Source: Planctomyces sp. SH-PL14
Lineage (GTDB): Bacteria; Planctomycetota; Planctomycetia; Planctomycetales; Planctomycetaceae
DNA length: 64,000 bases
Direction of reading: 5' to 3'
NCBI RefSeq assembly: GCF_001610835.1
Contig: NZ_CP011270.1
Coordinates: 1,054,001 to 1,118,000 of the forward strand
Shown here: piece after piece, positions 1 to 8,381 of the stretch
Numbering within the stretch: the stretch's first letter is position 1
Layout of the letters: every line of letters starts with the position of its first letter
Made by a program: the position numbers and the translations under genes
The notes under the pieces: model-generated
The model's database searches: none
Told to the model about the DNA's origin: nothing
The model's input: only the letters and a program-made list of their open reading frames with translations

Positions 1-401
1 GCGAGGCACGCGAGGGTCCCCATCGAACAGGGGCAGACGACCATGCCGGCCGTGGGGAACGACCCGCTGGCGATGCCGGCGTTGTAGTCCTGGTAGCGGT
101 GGTACGTCAGCCGGCCCGGCTGCACGTCGGAATCGCTGAAGATGGAGCTTGCCTGCGGGCCGCTTCGCGACCGGAGGAGCTGCAGCTGGGGATCGACCTG
201 GGCGTGCGGATCGGGAAGAAGCTGCTCCGGCACAAAATGATCGAGATCGACCTTCAGGCCGAGCTCGTGAGCCAGCACCTGCGTCGCCGCGGGACTGATG
301 ACGAGGTGCACGTTCCGCCCCGCCGCCAACAAGACTTCGAGCAGGCGGACTCCGTAGACGGCTCCGCTGGCGCCGGTCATGGCCAGGACGACATTATTCA
401 T
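1..401 (-). CDS. ubiX: Flavin prenyltransferase UbiX, N-terminal part (cut by window edge)
   Basis: UbiX joins dimethylallyl phosphate to FMN to make prenylated FMN, the cofactor of UbiD-type decarboxylases. The visible 133 codons begin MNNVVLAMTGASGAVYG, the glycine-rich flavin-binding start of the family (G10-A11-S12-G13). They run to the GSFPTAGMVVCPCSMGTLA stretch, the second conserved flavoprotein motif. The rest lies to the left of the window. The ATG at 401-399 overlaps the stop of the upstream membrane-protein gene by 8 bp, so the two are probably co-transcribed and translationally coupled. The family call rests on both motifs and their order. Confidence 0.88.
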   Translation of the reverse strand, partial: MNNVVLAMTGASGAVYGVRLLEVLLAAGRNVHLVISPAATQVLAHELGLKVDLDHFVPEQLLPDPHAQVDPQLQLLRSRSGPQASSIFSDSDVQPGRLTYHRYQDYNAGIASGSFPTAGMVVCPCSMGTLACL

Positions 402-777
402 GGGAGGAGGAATCGGCCGAGGTGAGGCGGAGCAGGGAGGTCAGTTGCAGCAGGGAGACGAAGGCCAGGAGGCCGAGGACTCCCTCGATCAGCGCCAGCG
501 GAAACAGCACGGGGTAGAACGCGAACCGTATCGCCATGGCCCCGAGAAACAGCAGGACGACCACGATGCCGAACCGGACGTTGAGCCGCCGATGAAGCGC
601 CCGGGCAGAGAGCGCGGAAAACGTCCCGAGGACCGCGTATCCGGCGCCGGCCATTGCGACGCGAGGCGACTGGAACAGCCCGATCACGACCGCCGGAATT
701 CCCACAAAGATCGCCCCGACGCCGAGCACCAAGAGCCCGTTGACGGCGGTCGATACCTCTCGGGACGGCGCGGTCAT
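394..777 (-). CDS. Small four-helix membrane protein
   Basis: A 127-residue hydrophobic protein of unknown function. Four likely membrane segments lie at about residues 14-35, 40-58, 69-87 and 94-112, with an arginine-rich loop at 59-68. The start chosen is the ATG at 777-775 (MTAPSREVST). The frame stays open upstream, but those residues are arginine-rich and unlike a membrane leader. Its stop overlaps the ubiX start by 8 bp, which suggests one transcript with ubiX and possibly ribBA upstream. No enzymatic motif is visible. Confidence 0.6.
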   Translation of the reverse strand: MTAPSREVSTAVNGLLVLGVGAIFVGIPAVVIGLFQSPRVAMAGAGYAVLGTFSALSARALHRRLNVRFGIVVVLLFLGAMAIRFAFYPVLFPLALIEGVLGLLAFVSLLQLTSLLRLTSADSSSHE

Positions 778-880
778 GGCGGGGAACTCAATGACGATCT
801 CGGGCGGGCGGCGGGCGTCAGCCCGCTGATCCTGGCGGCGGTAGGAATGTCTCGGCGCCGTGCGACAACGAACAGGTCCT

Positions 881-2176
881 CTACTTCGCCGGATCACCGG
901 ACTCCGGCCCGGCGTGTCCTCCGCCACAGCACGGGGGCGAACCGGAGGCAGGGGGCAACAGGTGTCCCATCTTCTGCCGCTTCGTCTCCATGTAGCGGTC
1001 GCGATGCGGATTCGACGGCGCGACGATCGGAACCTGGCCGACCACCTTGAGGTCGACCCACTGCTCGAAGGCTTCGGTCTTCTTGGGGTTGTTCGTCAGG
1101 ATCCGGACCTTCGACAAACCCAGGTCCTTGAGGATCTGCAGGCCCACCATGTAGTCCCGGAGGTCCGCCTTGAACCCGAGCCGGTGGTTCGCCTCGACGG
1201 TGTCGAGCCCCTGGTCCTGGAGCTGGTACGCCTTGAGCTTCGAGACGAGGCCGATCCCCCGCCCTTCCTGCGGCAGGTAGACGACGGCGCCGGTTCCTTC
1301 CTCCGTGATCATCGACATCGCCATGTGGAGCTGGTCGCCGCAGTCGCAGCGGAGCGAGCCGAGGATGTCGCCGGTGAAGCAGGAGGAGTGCATCCGGACG
1401 AGCGGGGCCTCGACCGACGTCAGGTCCCCCCAGACGAGGGCCAGCGGCTCCTGGTCGTCGTGCTCCACCCCGTAGGCGATGAACCGCGGCGTGCCGTAGA
1501 GCTCCGTCGGGATCGGCACGTCCGCCTCGCGGTGGATCAGCCGCTCCCGCGTCCGCCGGTACTGGATGATGTCGGCGATTGAGATCATCGGGATCGAGTG
1601 CTTGGCGGAGAACTCCCGCAGCTCGTCGATATCCGCCATCCCGTCGCCGCGCTGGCTGCAGATCTCGATCAGGCAGCCGACCGGCGTCAGCCCGGCGAGC
1701 CGCATGAGGTCCACCGTCGCTTCCGTGTGGCCGGCGCGGCGGAGGACGCCGCCGTCGCGGGCGAGCAGCGGGTTGATGTGTCCGGGACGGACGAAGTCAT
1801 CGGCAACCGACCGCGGATGGGCAAGGCTCGTCAGCGTCATCGCGCGGGAGAGGGCGCTCACGCCGGTCCCGCTGTTCGCGTGGTCGACCGGGATCAGGAA
1901 CGGGGTCTGATGGGCCGAGGTATTCCGGTCCTGCTCGACGATCGGCGTGAGCTGGAGCCGGGCCGCGACTTCCGTCGTCAGCGGGGCGCAGAGGACGCCG
2001 GCCCCCTGTCGCAGCATGAAATTGACCTGCTCGGGCGTGATCGACTGCGCGGCGCAGATCAGATCCCCCTCGTTCTCCCGCTCCTGGGCGTCGAGAACGA
2101 TCACCATTTTGCCCGCCCGCAGGGCCTCCAGCGCGGCGTCGACAGAATGCGTGGAGGTGGAAAGATCACTCATCAC
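881..2176 (-). CDS. ribBA: Bifunctional DHBP synthase / GTP cyclohydrolase II
   Basis: This protein supplies both precursors of riboflavin. The N-terminal half (about 8-215) makes 3,4-dihydroxy-2-butanone 4-phosphate from ribulose 5-phosphate and carries RENEGD (33-38) and the metal-ligand histidine in RRAGHTEA (H150). The C-terminal half (about 220-415) opens GTP and shows the zinc cysteines C266, C277 and C279 plus EGRGIGL (304-310). Length of 431 aa is normal for RibBA. One departure is DAQERENEGD where E. coli RibB has DDEDRENEGD; the metal-binding glutamate is kept. Two ATGs are in tandem at the start. No FMN riboswitch is recognisable in the 113 bp upstream. The downstream neighbour ubiX uses FMN, a modest functional link. 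Confidence 0.95.
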   Translation of the reverse strand: MMSDLSTSTHSVDAALEALRAGKMVIVLDAQERENEGDLICAAQSITPEQVNFMLRQGAGVLCAPLTTEVAARLQLTPIVEQDRNTSAHQTPFLIPVDHANSGTGVSALSRAMTLTSLAHPRSVADDFVRPGHINPLLARDGGVLRRAGHTEATVDLMRLAGLTPVGCLIEICSQRGDGMADIDELREFSAKHSIPMISIADIIQYRRTRERLIHREADVPIPTELYGTPRFIAYGVEHDDQEPLALVWGDLTSVEAPLVRMHSSCFTGDILGSLRCDCGDQLHMAMSMITEEGTGAVVYLPQEGRGIGLVSKLKAYQLQDQGLDTVEANHRLGFKADLRDYMVGLQILKDLGLSKVRILTNNPKKTEAFEQWVDLKVVGQVPIVAPSNPHRDRYMETKRQKMGHLLPPASGSPPCCGGGHAGPESGDPAK

Positions 2177-2289
2177 AGGCTTTTCGGGGACGATGCGGGA
2201 AACAGGTTCCCGGAGGGGGTTCGTTCCCGCATTGTTTCACCGGGGGGGAATAGTTCAATCCCCCGGAGGTCGATCGGCCCGGCCGGCGA

Positions 2290-4062
2290 TCACTTGGGCG
2301 TGCCGCTGCCCGGTTCCGCCGCCGTCGGCGAGGAGACCGCGGCCGCCGGAGCGGGAGTGCTCGGTGCGGGCTGGCGAGGCGGGGGGAGACGTTCCGCCTG
2401 CCGCAGCGGCTTCCCGAAATCGAGACGGAACACGTCCGGTCCGCTGGCGAAGACCATGTCCCCCGGCTGGACGTTCAGCACGACCAGTTCCAGGTCCGCC
2501 CGGCGGATCAGGTCGCCGGGATGCAGGCGGAGGGTCTGATTGGTGGTCCGATCGTGGAGGATCGCCTCCCCTTTCCCGTCTCCCTCGGCCAGGCAGCCGA
2601 CGAGATAGGTGTAGGCGGCGGCATCGTCCTCGAACTTCACGTTCAGGACAGCGGTCGCTTTGAGCGCCGGATCGCCGTTGTCCGAGACGGCCACGTTAAA
2701 CGTCTTGCTCCCGAGCTCGGTTTCCGGCGGAGCGAGCCAGTCGATGCGTCCCGTCCGGGAGTCGATCCGGGCACCGGCGGGGGCGTCCCCTTCGAAGGCG
2801 TAGGTCAGCCGATCGTCCGGCAGGTCGACGTCCGCTCCCTTGAGCTCGATCGTCGCGTTCCGTCCGAGGTAGACCGTGACCGCCTGGGGGACCACCAGCG
2901 TGGGGGCGTGGTTGTCCGGACGGACTTCGAGGGTGAACTTGGTCGAGATCGGATCGCCGTTGTTGTTCGACGGGCGGGCCACCGCGGTGAGGGCAACCGG
3001 GCCGAGCTTCAGCGTCGTCGGCGGGGTCCAGGTCACGGCTCCGGTCGCCGGGTCGAGCTTCATCCCTTCCGGTGTGCCGTCGCCCAGTTCGAAGACCGGC
3101 TTGCCGAAGGCGGGGTTCCAGCCTTCGACCTTGAAAGTGTACGTGTACGGGACGCCGCGAGTGGCCCGCTGGTCGGAGATCGACGCAAACCGCGGGCGGT
3201 AGACCACCGGGGGCTGCGGCTTGGCGAAGAACCGCCCCGCGCCGAGCCGGGCGAGGATCGAACGGGGGTCTTCCCCGTCCTGCGACGGCGGCCGGATCGG
3301 AAACAATTCCACCGAGGAGCCTTCGATGTGCTCCTGCGCGATCGTCTGATCGACGCCCCGTTCGACCGTCCAGGTGTTGCCTTCGACGGCCGTCACGTGG
3401 AGGAACTCATGGCCGGACCGGACCAGGAACGGCGGCTTCAGCGTGAACTCTTTGGCGTCCGACACCTGCAGCGTCGTTCCCCGGGCGTCGAGGTCGGATG
3501 CGAGCGTGGCCAGCGGAAAAAGCCGCGAGCGGGGTTTGGCATCCCGCATCGCCAGGCCTTCGGCACCGATCGTGACGGTCAGCCGGGGATCGCCGTCGCT
3601 GCTGGGACTGACGGCGTGGAACTTGGCGAGGCGGTGCAGGAGGTCGGCCGACTCAAAAAGCCGGACGAAGCGGAGGACCTGCTCCGTCGTCGCTTCACCG
3701 ACGATGGTGACCGGGATGGTGACGAAGGTGTTTTCGACCGCCTGCTGGCTGTTGATGGTGATCTTGAGGTCGGAGAGCCCGGCGATCTGGGCGATGTCCG
3801 TGATCCATTCCAGGTAAAGGCGGTGGGCGTCCTGCGGGTTGGGGGGGAGGCTTTGCCGCTTGTAGCCTTTGAGGCGGGCCTGAGCCTTCATCAGCTGGAC
3901 TTCGCTCACCCCCTTGTCGCTCACTTCCTGAGTCAGCGAGGTAATCTGCTCGGCCCGTTCCGAAAGCGGGGTGACAAAGAGGGCTTTGAACGTGTCCTTG
4001 GCGAACCAGAGGCCGCCGACTGTGAGCAGTCCGGCCAGCAGGAGTTTTTCTCGCTGTTGCAT
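2290..4062 (-). CDS. Membrane-anchored PilO/GspM-like protein with Ig-like repeats
   Basis: A 590-residue single-pass protein. It has one membrane helix at about 7-22, a short coiled coil (about 35-70) and a 75-165 region with the look of PilO/GspM periplasmic domains (SLPPNPQDAHRLYLEWI, then EQVLRFVRLFESADLL). These are followed by two cadherin/He_PIG-like domains (about 300-390 and 395-475), each with the pattern 'DPATGAVTW' or 'DSRTGRIDW'. The C-terminus is rich in Pro/Ala (about 555-590). PilO-like proteins belong to type IV pilus or type II secretion inner-membrane platforms; the Ig repeats suggest a longer periplasmic or surface role. No other pilus gene is next to it. The domain reading is by eye and the function is inferred. 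Confidence 0.6.
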   Translation of the reverse strand: MQQREKLLLAGLLTVGGLWFAKDTFKALFVTPLSERAEQITSLTQEVSDKGVSEVQLMKAQARLKGYKRQSLPPNPQDAHRLYLEWITDIAQIAGLSDLKITINSQQAVENTFVTIPVTIVGEATTEQVLRFVRLFESADLLHRLAKFHAVSPSSDGDPRLTVTIGAEGLAMRDAKPRSRLFPLATLASDLDARGTTLQVSDAKEFTLKPPFLVRSGHEFLHVTAVEGNTWTVERGVDQTIAQEHIEGSSVELFPIRPPSQDGEDPRSILARLGAGRFFAKPQPPVVYRPRFASISDQRATRGVPYTYTFKVEGWNPAFGKPVFELGDGTPEGMKLDPATGAVTWTPPTTLKLGPVALTAVARPSNNNGDPISTKFTLEVRPDNHAPTLVVPQAVTVYLGRNATIELKGADVDLPDDRLTYAFEGDAPAGARIDSRTGRIDWLAPPETELGSKTFNVAVSDNGDPALKATAVLNVKFEDDAAAYTYLVGCLAEGDGKGEAILHDRTTNQTLRLHPGDLIRRADLELVVLNVQPGDMVFASGPDVFRLDFGKPLRQAERLPPPRQPAPSTPAPAAAVSSPTAAEPGSGTPK

Positions 4063-4229
4063 AGGTGATCTGTGGCCGCCCGGCGACGGGGAGGTGGCGG
4101 CGGTGCGGCGGGACGGAGACCTGCCTGAATGGCGTGTTCAGTTTCCCGCGTTGGGCCATCCTAGCACGCTGCGGGACGCTGGTGAACGGCCTTTTAAACA
4201 CTTCCAAGGCCTTAACTTCCGCTAAAGCC

Positions 4230-4322
4230 ACCAGCGTCCCGCTGGACCGGGCTGCCGTGGCACGATGGGTTTGAGGTCGCGGAGTCCGTCCGGCGAGTGC
4301 GGTGTTCGAGGGAATGTCGGAA
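4230..4322 (-). repeat. Short form of dispersed repeat family (subfamily 2)
   Basis: Contains the hairpin CCAGCG-TCC-CGCTGG (4231-4245) followed by the family end motif GCCGTGGCACGATGGGTTTG and then about 50 bp that match, in reverse complement, the copy at 50707-50808 (shared CGGACGGAC and CTCGCCGG blocks). It lacks the central 200 bp of full-length copies. This pairing defines a second, shorter subfamily. Confidence 0.65.
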
Positions 4323-4409
4323 GGCGGGCCCAGGGGACGGGGGTTCATTGCGCGACTCGATGTCACTCGCCCAGTAGGTCCAGGGCGAGCGCGACTCGGC
4401 GTTGAGTGC

Positions 4410-4513
4410 CCCCTCACTTCTCCGTGATCTCTGTGCCTCTGTGTTTTCTTCCCCCCGAAGAGTTTTGAAACACCGAAGAACGGAGGACACCGAGAAGACG
4501 CGGAGAGAGGGGG
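4410..4513. repeat. A/C-rich inverted repeat pair (degenerate)
   Basis: Left arm (about 4410-4450) reads CTTCTCCGTGATCTCTGTG and so on; the right arm (about 4463-4513) is its imperfect reverse complement, built from AACACCGAAGAACGG-like units. The arms are separated by only about 10 bp. Two better-preserved relatives occur at 16559-16747 and 62809-63210. Repeats of this 'ACACCGAAG' type are common between genes in many GC-rich bacteria. Confidence 0.65.
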
Positions 4514-4558
4514 ATCCCCGGCGCCGTGTCGAGGGGGGATCGGCCGCGGGTGCCACCG

Positions 4559-4590
4559 TTGCGGCTCGGCTGGAGCCTCGCCCTCCCGGG
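4559..4590. repeat. Solo copy of GAGGCTCC-type intergenic motif
   Basis: Reads GCGGCTCGGCTGGAGCCTCG then CCCTCCCGG. The same roughly 30-bp motif occurs twice in opposite orientation at 62938-62967 and 63076-63105, so it is a dispersed intergenic unit that can stand alone or as inverted arms. Confidence 0.6.
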
Positions 4591-4728
4591 ACGCGGCGTC
4601 TGAGCCGTCGGCGGAACTCGGAAGTCGATCGGCGCGCGGGAGCGTTCGGCGCGTCTCGGACGGTGGGGGATTCGCCTTGATGGCAGGGGCGGGTTGGCAG
4701 AAGATCGCTCGCTTGTGTTTCCCGATCC

Positions 4729-5547
4729 TTGAGCGTTCCCTTGCCGATTGACGATCCGCCGCCGCCGCGTCCCTCGCTTCGAGGTGTCCTGTCCCCCGTC
4801 GCGCGGGGGATCCGGAAAGCGATCGAGCATCTCGGTCAGTACGAATTCAATGTGCTGGCGACGGCGATGGCGGTCGTGGGCGCGGTCCTGTTCTTCATCT
4901 GGATCGCGGATGCGGTCAGCGAGGGGGAGACCCTCCGCTTTGATGAGTGGGCAGTGCAGGCCCTCCGCCGGGCGAATGATCCGGCCGTCCCGATCGGACC
5001 GGCATGGCTTTCCGAAATGGGGCGGGATGTCACGGCGCTGGGGGGCGTCGGGTTCCTGTTCCTTCTGACGGCGATCGTGGCCGGATTTCTGTGGCTGCAG
5101 CGGATGTATGCGGCGATGGCGCTCGTCGTGGGATCAACGTTGGGGGGGACGGTCGTCAGTCTCGTTCTGAAATCGTTCTTCGATCGCCCGCGGCCGCAGC
5201 TCGTCCCCCATCTGTCGATCGTCCACACCAGCTCCTTCCCCAGCGGACACGCCATGATGTCGTCCGCCGTATTTCTGACGCTGGGGCTGCTGCTGGGGCA
5301 GTTTGTCGACTCCCTGCGTCTCAAGGCGTACTTCTTCATCGTCGCCCTCCTGATGACGTTTCTGGTGGGGTGCAGCCGGGTCTATATGGGCGTCCACTAT
5401 CCGACTGACGTCCTGGCCGGCTGGGCGGCGGGGATGGCGTGGGCCCTCGCGTGCGGGCTGGTGGCCCGGTCCCTGCGGCGGCGGGGGCTGGTCGAGGACC
5501 TCGACGTCACGACGCACAATGCCCGGCCCGAGTCTCCGGCCGGGTGA
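4729..5547 (+). CDS. PAP2-family membrane phosphatase
   Basis: An integral membrane phosphatase of the PAP2 superfamily, acting on a lipid phosphate or pyrophosphate such as phosphatidic acid or undecaprenyl diphosphate. All three catalytic blocks are present: K148-x6-R155-P156, P171-S-G-H174 and S216-R-x5-H223. Five to six hydrophobic segments surround them. At 272 aa it is of normal length. The start used is a TTG at 4729; a second TTG at 4741 is equally possible, and the first in-frame ATG would remove about 45 residues. The exact lipid substrate cannot be read from sequence. It stands alone, divergent from the PilO-like gene. Confidence 0.85.
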   Translation: MSVPLPIDDPPPPRPSLRGVLSPVARGIRKAIEHLGQYEFNVLATAMAVVGAVLFFIWIADAVSEGETLRFDEWAVQALRRANDPAVPIGPAWLSEMGRDVTALGGVGFLFLLTAIVAGFLWLQRMYAAMALVVGSTLGGTVVSLVLKSFFDRPRPQLVPHLSIVHTSSFPSGHAMMSSAVFLTLGLLLGQFVDSLRLKAYFFIVALLMTFLVGCSRVYMGVHYPTDVLAGWAAGMAWALACGLVARSLRRRGLVEDLDVTTHNARPESPAG

Positions 5548-5697
5548 GCGGCGATGCGTGTCGAGGCCCGCGGGGCCGAGTTTGGCAAAAGCGGCATGCG
5601 GGCGCCTCGCGAAGTCGCTAGAATGGCGTGTTCCCCGTGGGCCCGGCGAGAGTGCCGGAGGCCCCAGTGCGGGGGGAGACCGTGAGATTTCGTTCGC

Positions 5698-6168
5698 ATG
5701 TCGCGTCGCAGCAAAGCCCGGGAAGTCGTCGTCCAGATGCTGTATCAGGTGGACCTGAACCCTGATGTGGCGACGCCGACGGTCTTTGGGATGATCGACG
5801 AGCAGATCGGCGACGAGAAGACCGCGAACTTCGCCAAGCAGCTCTTTGGCGGCGTTCTCAAGTTCCGCGACATGCTGGATGAGAAGATCACGGCCGTCGC
5901 CGAGAACTGGTCGCTCTCCCGGATGGCGGCGACCGACCGCAACGTCCTCCGGCTGGGGGCGTTCGAGCTTCTCCAGACCGAGACGCCGCACCCGGTGGTC
6001 CTCAACGAGGCGATTGAGCTGGCGCGGAAGTTCGGCAACGATCAGTCGCCGCAGTTCGTGAACGGGATCCTCGACCGGCTGGTTCCGGCGGAGAAGCGGA
6101 CGAAGACTCGGCCCGCGTCCGGGACGCCGCGCCCGGCGGGACCGGGGCCTGCTCCCGCGGCCCCCTGA
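5698..6168 (+). CDS. nusB: Transcription antitermination factor NusB
   Basis: NusB binds boxA RNA with NusE (ribosomal protein S10) and supports antitermination in rRNA operons. The protein is 156 aa. It begins SRRSKAREVVVQMLYQVD, the typical first helix, and contains SRMAATDRNVLRLGAFEL and VLNEAIELARKFG, the family core, then an R/P/A-rich tail after about residue 135. The ATG at 5698 is the natural start. A TAGAAT hexamer, a plausible -10, lies at about 5619. It is not part of a ribE-nusB operon here. Confidence 0.95.
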   Translation: MSRRSKAREVVVQMLYQVDLNPDVATPTVFGMIDEQIGDEKTANFAKQLFGGVLKFRDMLDEKITAVAENWSLSRMAATDRNVLRLGAFELLQTETPHPVVLNEAIELARKFGNDQSPQFVNGILDRLVPAEKRTKTRPASGTPRPAGPGPAPAAP

Positions 6169-6205
6169 CCGATTTCGACCCGCCCCCCCGCCCCCTTGTG
6201 CGCTG

Positions 6206-8245
6206 TCAGTGGAGGTAGGGCCAGAGCGGTGCCGCGCAGAAGAGGGCCGTGAATCCCGCGAGCGTTGCCAGCGGGCTGAGAATTCTGCCAGTTCGCGTTG
6301 AGCGGTCGAGACGGGCCCAGAGCCAGGCGAACGGGGCGGCGGGAATCAGGCCGAGGAGGAAAGCCCACTCGTGGGGCAGGCTCTGCGACCGCAGCGCGGC
6401 GAAGTAGAAGAGGCAGAGGCCCAGGAAGCCGAGATCGCATGCGCGGCGGAGGAGTCCGCTGGAGCAGCGGTTCGCGGCGACGACGAGCAGGAGACCGCCG
6501 TAGAGGGCGGCGGGCCAGGTGAAGGTGAACGCTTCCTGGCGGACGTTGAGGATCGGCGTGACCGACAGGCCGAGAACGATCCAGAGGAGCGGTTCCGTCA
6601 AGCCGGGGGTCGAGCGGTTGGCGGAGAGATCCGCTTCGGCCGGCGGATCCGTGGCACTGAAAGGGGACTTGCGACGGCAGAGACGGGCCAGCATCGCGAG
6701 GACTGAGGCGGGCAGCCAGACGAACAGGACCGAGGCCCGGTACCAGTCCCACAGCTCGTCTCGCTCCGGGCGCATGAAAGGGTGTTCTCGCTCGCCGCCG
6801 AGGAACGTTCCGAGGCGGAACCGACTCCATACGGGTCTCGGAGAGGGGGCCGCGGCCGTGGTGGCCCGGGAGGATGTCTGTGAAGTGGAATGCTGCGCGA
6901 GGTCGACGGCGGCGAGGCGGGACTGGGTTCGCAGGTAGAGACGGCCGCCGCTGAGAGCGGGGGCGGTCCAGCAGATCTCGTCCTGAAAGACCGTGGTTCG
7001 GCCAAGCTCGACGTATCGGGTGCGATCGGCGCGGAGGAGGATCAGCTCGCCGGCGTCGTTGAACAGGATCAGCTTTCCATCGGCGGCGAGGACCCCCGCG
7101 TGCCCGGGGAGCTCGGAGGACCAGAGGACTTCGCCCGACGACACGTCGAGGCAGCGGAAGGTGCCGCGCGAGGGGCGGTGGGCTTTGGCCTGCTGGTCCC
7201 GGAGGTCAAAGCCGTAGAGCGCGCCGTCGACGATGACGCTCGCGGCGACGTCATTGGAGAACGCGCGGGTGTGCCAGCGATGGTCCCCGCGGAGGCTCCA
7301 GTTGGCCGGCTGGGGATCGTCACCCGGCTTGATGGAGAGCGTCAGCGCCGTGGCGCCGGCCCGGAACGGGGCGGCGACGATCAGGATCGGCTCGGCGTAG
7401 AGCGGCGGGATGGAGTGTTCGTCGTATCCCTCCGAGATCTGGTGCTGCAGCAGGATCCGGCCGGTGTCGGGATCGTGGAGGAGGAGGTGGTTCCGCATCG
7501 AAGTGGCGATCAGGTCGCGGCCTTCGAGGCGGATCGGGAGGCAGGAGGCGTAGCTCGCCTGGACCGACCCGGATTTCCAGACCACCTCTCCGCTGGCGAG
7601 GTCGAAGGCGACGACCGCGGCCCCCTCTCCGCCAACCGGGACGATCACCTTCCTGCCGCGGACGAGCGGGGAGGCGGAGTAACCGAACTCGGTCCCCTTC
7701 CCCTGGAACTTCTCTCCGAGGTCGACCGTCCAGAGCTCGCGCCCGTTGCGGATGTCGGCACAGTGCAGGACGGTGTCAGGGGAGACGAAGAGCAGCTTGC
7801 CGTCGGCCGCGGCGGGGGTGGAGCGGGGGCCGGGGTAGAGTCCGAGCTGCTCGTACGTCGGACCGAACGAGGTCTCCCACAGCGTTTCGCCGCCGCGGAT
7901 GTCGAAGCACAACAGATGCTGCTGGAAGGCGGACTGGTAGAGGGTGTATCCCCGGCCGTTGACGATCGTGATGCTGGAATAGCCCTGTCCCAGGTAGCGG
8001 TTCCAGACGATCGGAGGCCCGCCCGACGGCCACGTGGAGGGGATGGTTTCGCCCGGGACAATGCCGTCGAGGTTCGGGCCGCGGTAGGAGGGCCAGTCCG
8101 CGGCGGCGGACGGCCTTGAGCTCAGCAGGAGTGCCGTGAAGGCGAGGGCCGGGAGAAGCCCGCCGAGGCGCGGAGCGGAGATCCAGCTCTGCGAACGGCT
8201 TGTTGTTCCCTGGCGGACTCGTGTTCTTGCCGACCAGACTTCCAT
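6206..8245 (-). CDS. Exported PQQ-like beta-propeller with polytopic membrane tail
   Basis: A 679-residue protein with a hydrophobic leader (about 26-49, ending SAAADWP), a PQQ/BamB-like propeller of roughly 400 residues, and a C-terminal third (about 515-675) with five to six membrane helices. Propeller blades show the usual tryptophan-docking phrases, such as GGETLWETS, NGRELWTVD, SGEVVWKSG and SGEVLWSSE. Soluble propellers of this type are abundant in planctomycetes; the membrane tail is less usual. The ATG at 8245-8243 was chosen because the longer frame would overlap the divergent HD gene. A short family repeat (8257-8292) sits just upstream. Function unknown. Confidence 0.75.
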   Translation of the reverse strand: MEVWSARTRVRQGTTSRSQSWISAPRLGGLLPALAFTALLLSSRPSAAADWPSYRGPNLDGIVPGETIPSTWPSGGPPIVWNRYLGQGYSSITIVNGRGYTLYQSAFQQHLLCFDIRGGETLWETSFGPTYEQLGLYPGPRSTPAAADGKLLFVSPDTVLHCADIRNGRELWTVDLGEKFQGKGTEFGYSASPLVRGRKVIVPVGGEGAAVVAFDLASGEVVWKSGSVQASYASCLPIRLEGRDLIATSMRNHLLLHDPDTGRILLQHQISEGYDEHSIPPLYAEPILIVAAPFRAGATALTLSIKPGDDPQPANWSLRGDHRWHTRAFSNDVAASVIVDGALYGFDLRDQQAKAHRPSRGTFRCLDVSSGEVLWSSELPGHAGVLAADGKLILFNDAGELILLRADRTRYVELGRTTVFQDEICWTAPALSGGRLYLRTQSRLAAVDLAQHSTSQTSSRATTAAAPSPRPVWSRFRLGTFLGGEREHPFMRPERDELWDWYRASVLFVWLPASVLAMLARLCRRKSPFSATDPPAEADLSANRSTPGLTEPLLWIVLGLSVTPILNVRQEAFTFTWPAALYGGLLLVVAANRCSSGLLRRACDLGFLGLCLFYFAALRSQSLPHEWAFLLGLIPAAPFAWLWARLDRSTRTGRILSPLATLAGFTALFCAAPLWPYLH

Positions 8246-8256
8246 TGCGTCACCCC

Positions 8257-8292
8257 GTGTGCCACGGCCACCCGGTCCAGCGGGACGCTGGC
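8257..8292 (+). repeat. Short relative of the dispersed repeat (end motif only)
   Basis: GTGTGCCACGGCCACCCGG followed by the hairpin CCAGCG-GGA-CGCTGG. The same GCCACGG end motif joined to the same CCAGCG hairpin is found, inverted, at 4230-4276. It lies in the divergent promoter gap between the propeller gene and the nucleotidyltransferase-HD gene. Confidence 0.6.
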
Positions 8293-8309
8293 TGCTACGA
8301 AATCGGCCG

Positions 8310-8337
8310 TTCCAACGTGAACGCGAAGTGCTATACT
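8310..8337 (+). promoter_or_regulatory. Possible sigma-70 promoter for the nucleotidyltransferase-HD gene
   Basis: A near-consensus -10 TATACT at 8332-8337 lies about 45 bp before the ATG at 8382. A weak -35 TTCCAA is at 8310-8315, 16 bp upstream. Prediction by eye only. Confidence 0.35.
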
Positions 8338-8381
8338 TTCGCCAACTTCCTCGATCCCTGCGTCCTCCGAGACGCATTGAG

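Larger units (their letters stand above)
4063..4728. other. Gene-free divergent intergenic region
   Basis: A 666-bp gap between two divergent genes. It holds a short relative of the dispersed repeat family (4230-4322), an imperfect A/C-rich inverted repeat (4410-4513) and a solo copy of the GAGGCTCC-type motif (4559-4590). Short open frames here overlap these repeats and have no convincing ribosome-binding site or family resemblance, so none is called as a gene. Promoters for both flanking genes should lie here but none stands out. Confidence 0.5.

Noticed and set aside
2177-2289. FMN riboswitch upstream of ribBA
   Set aside because: The 113-bp gap is too short and lacks the conserved RFN motifs.
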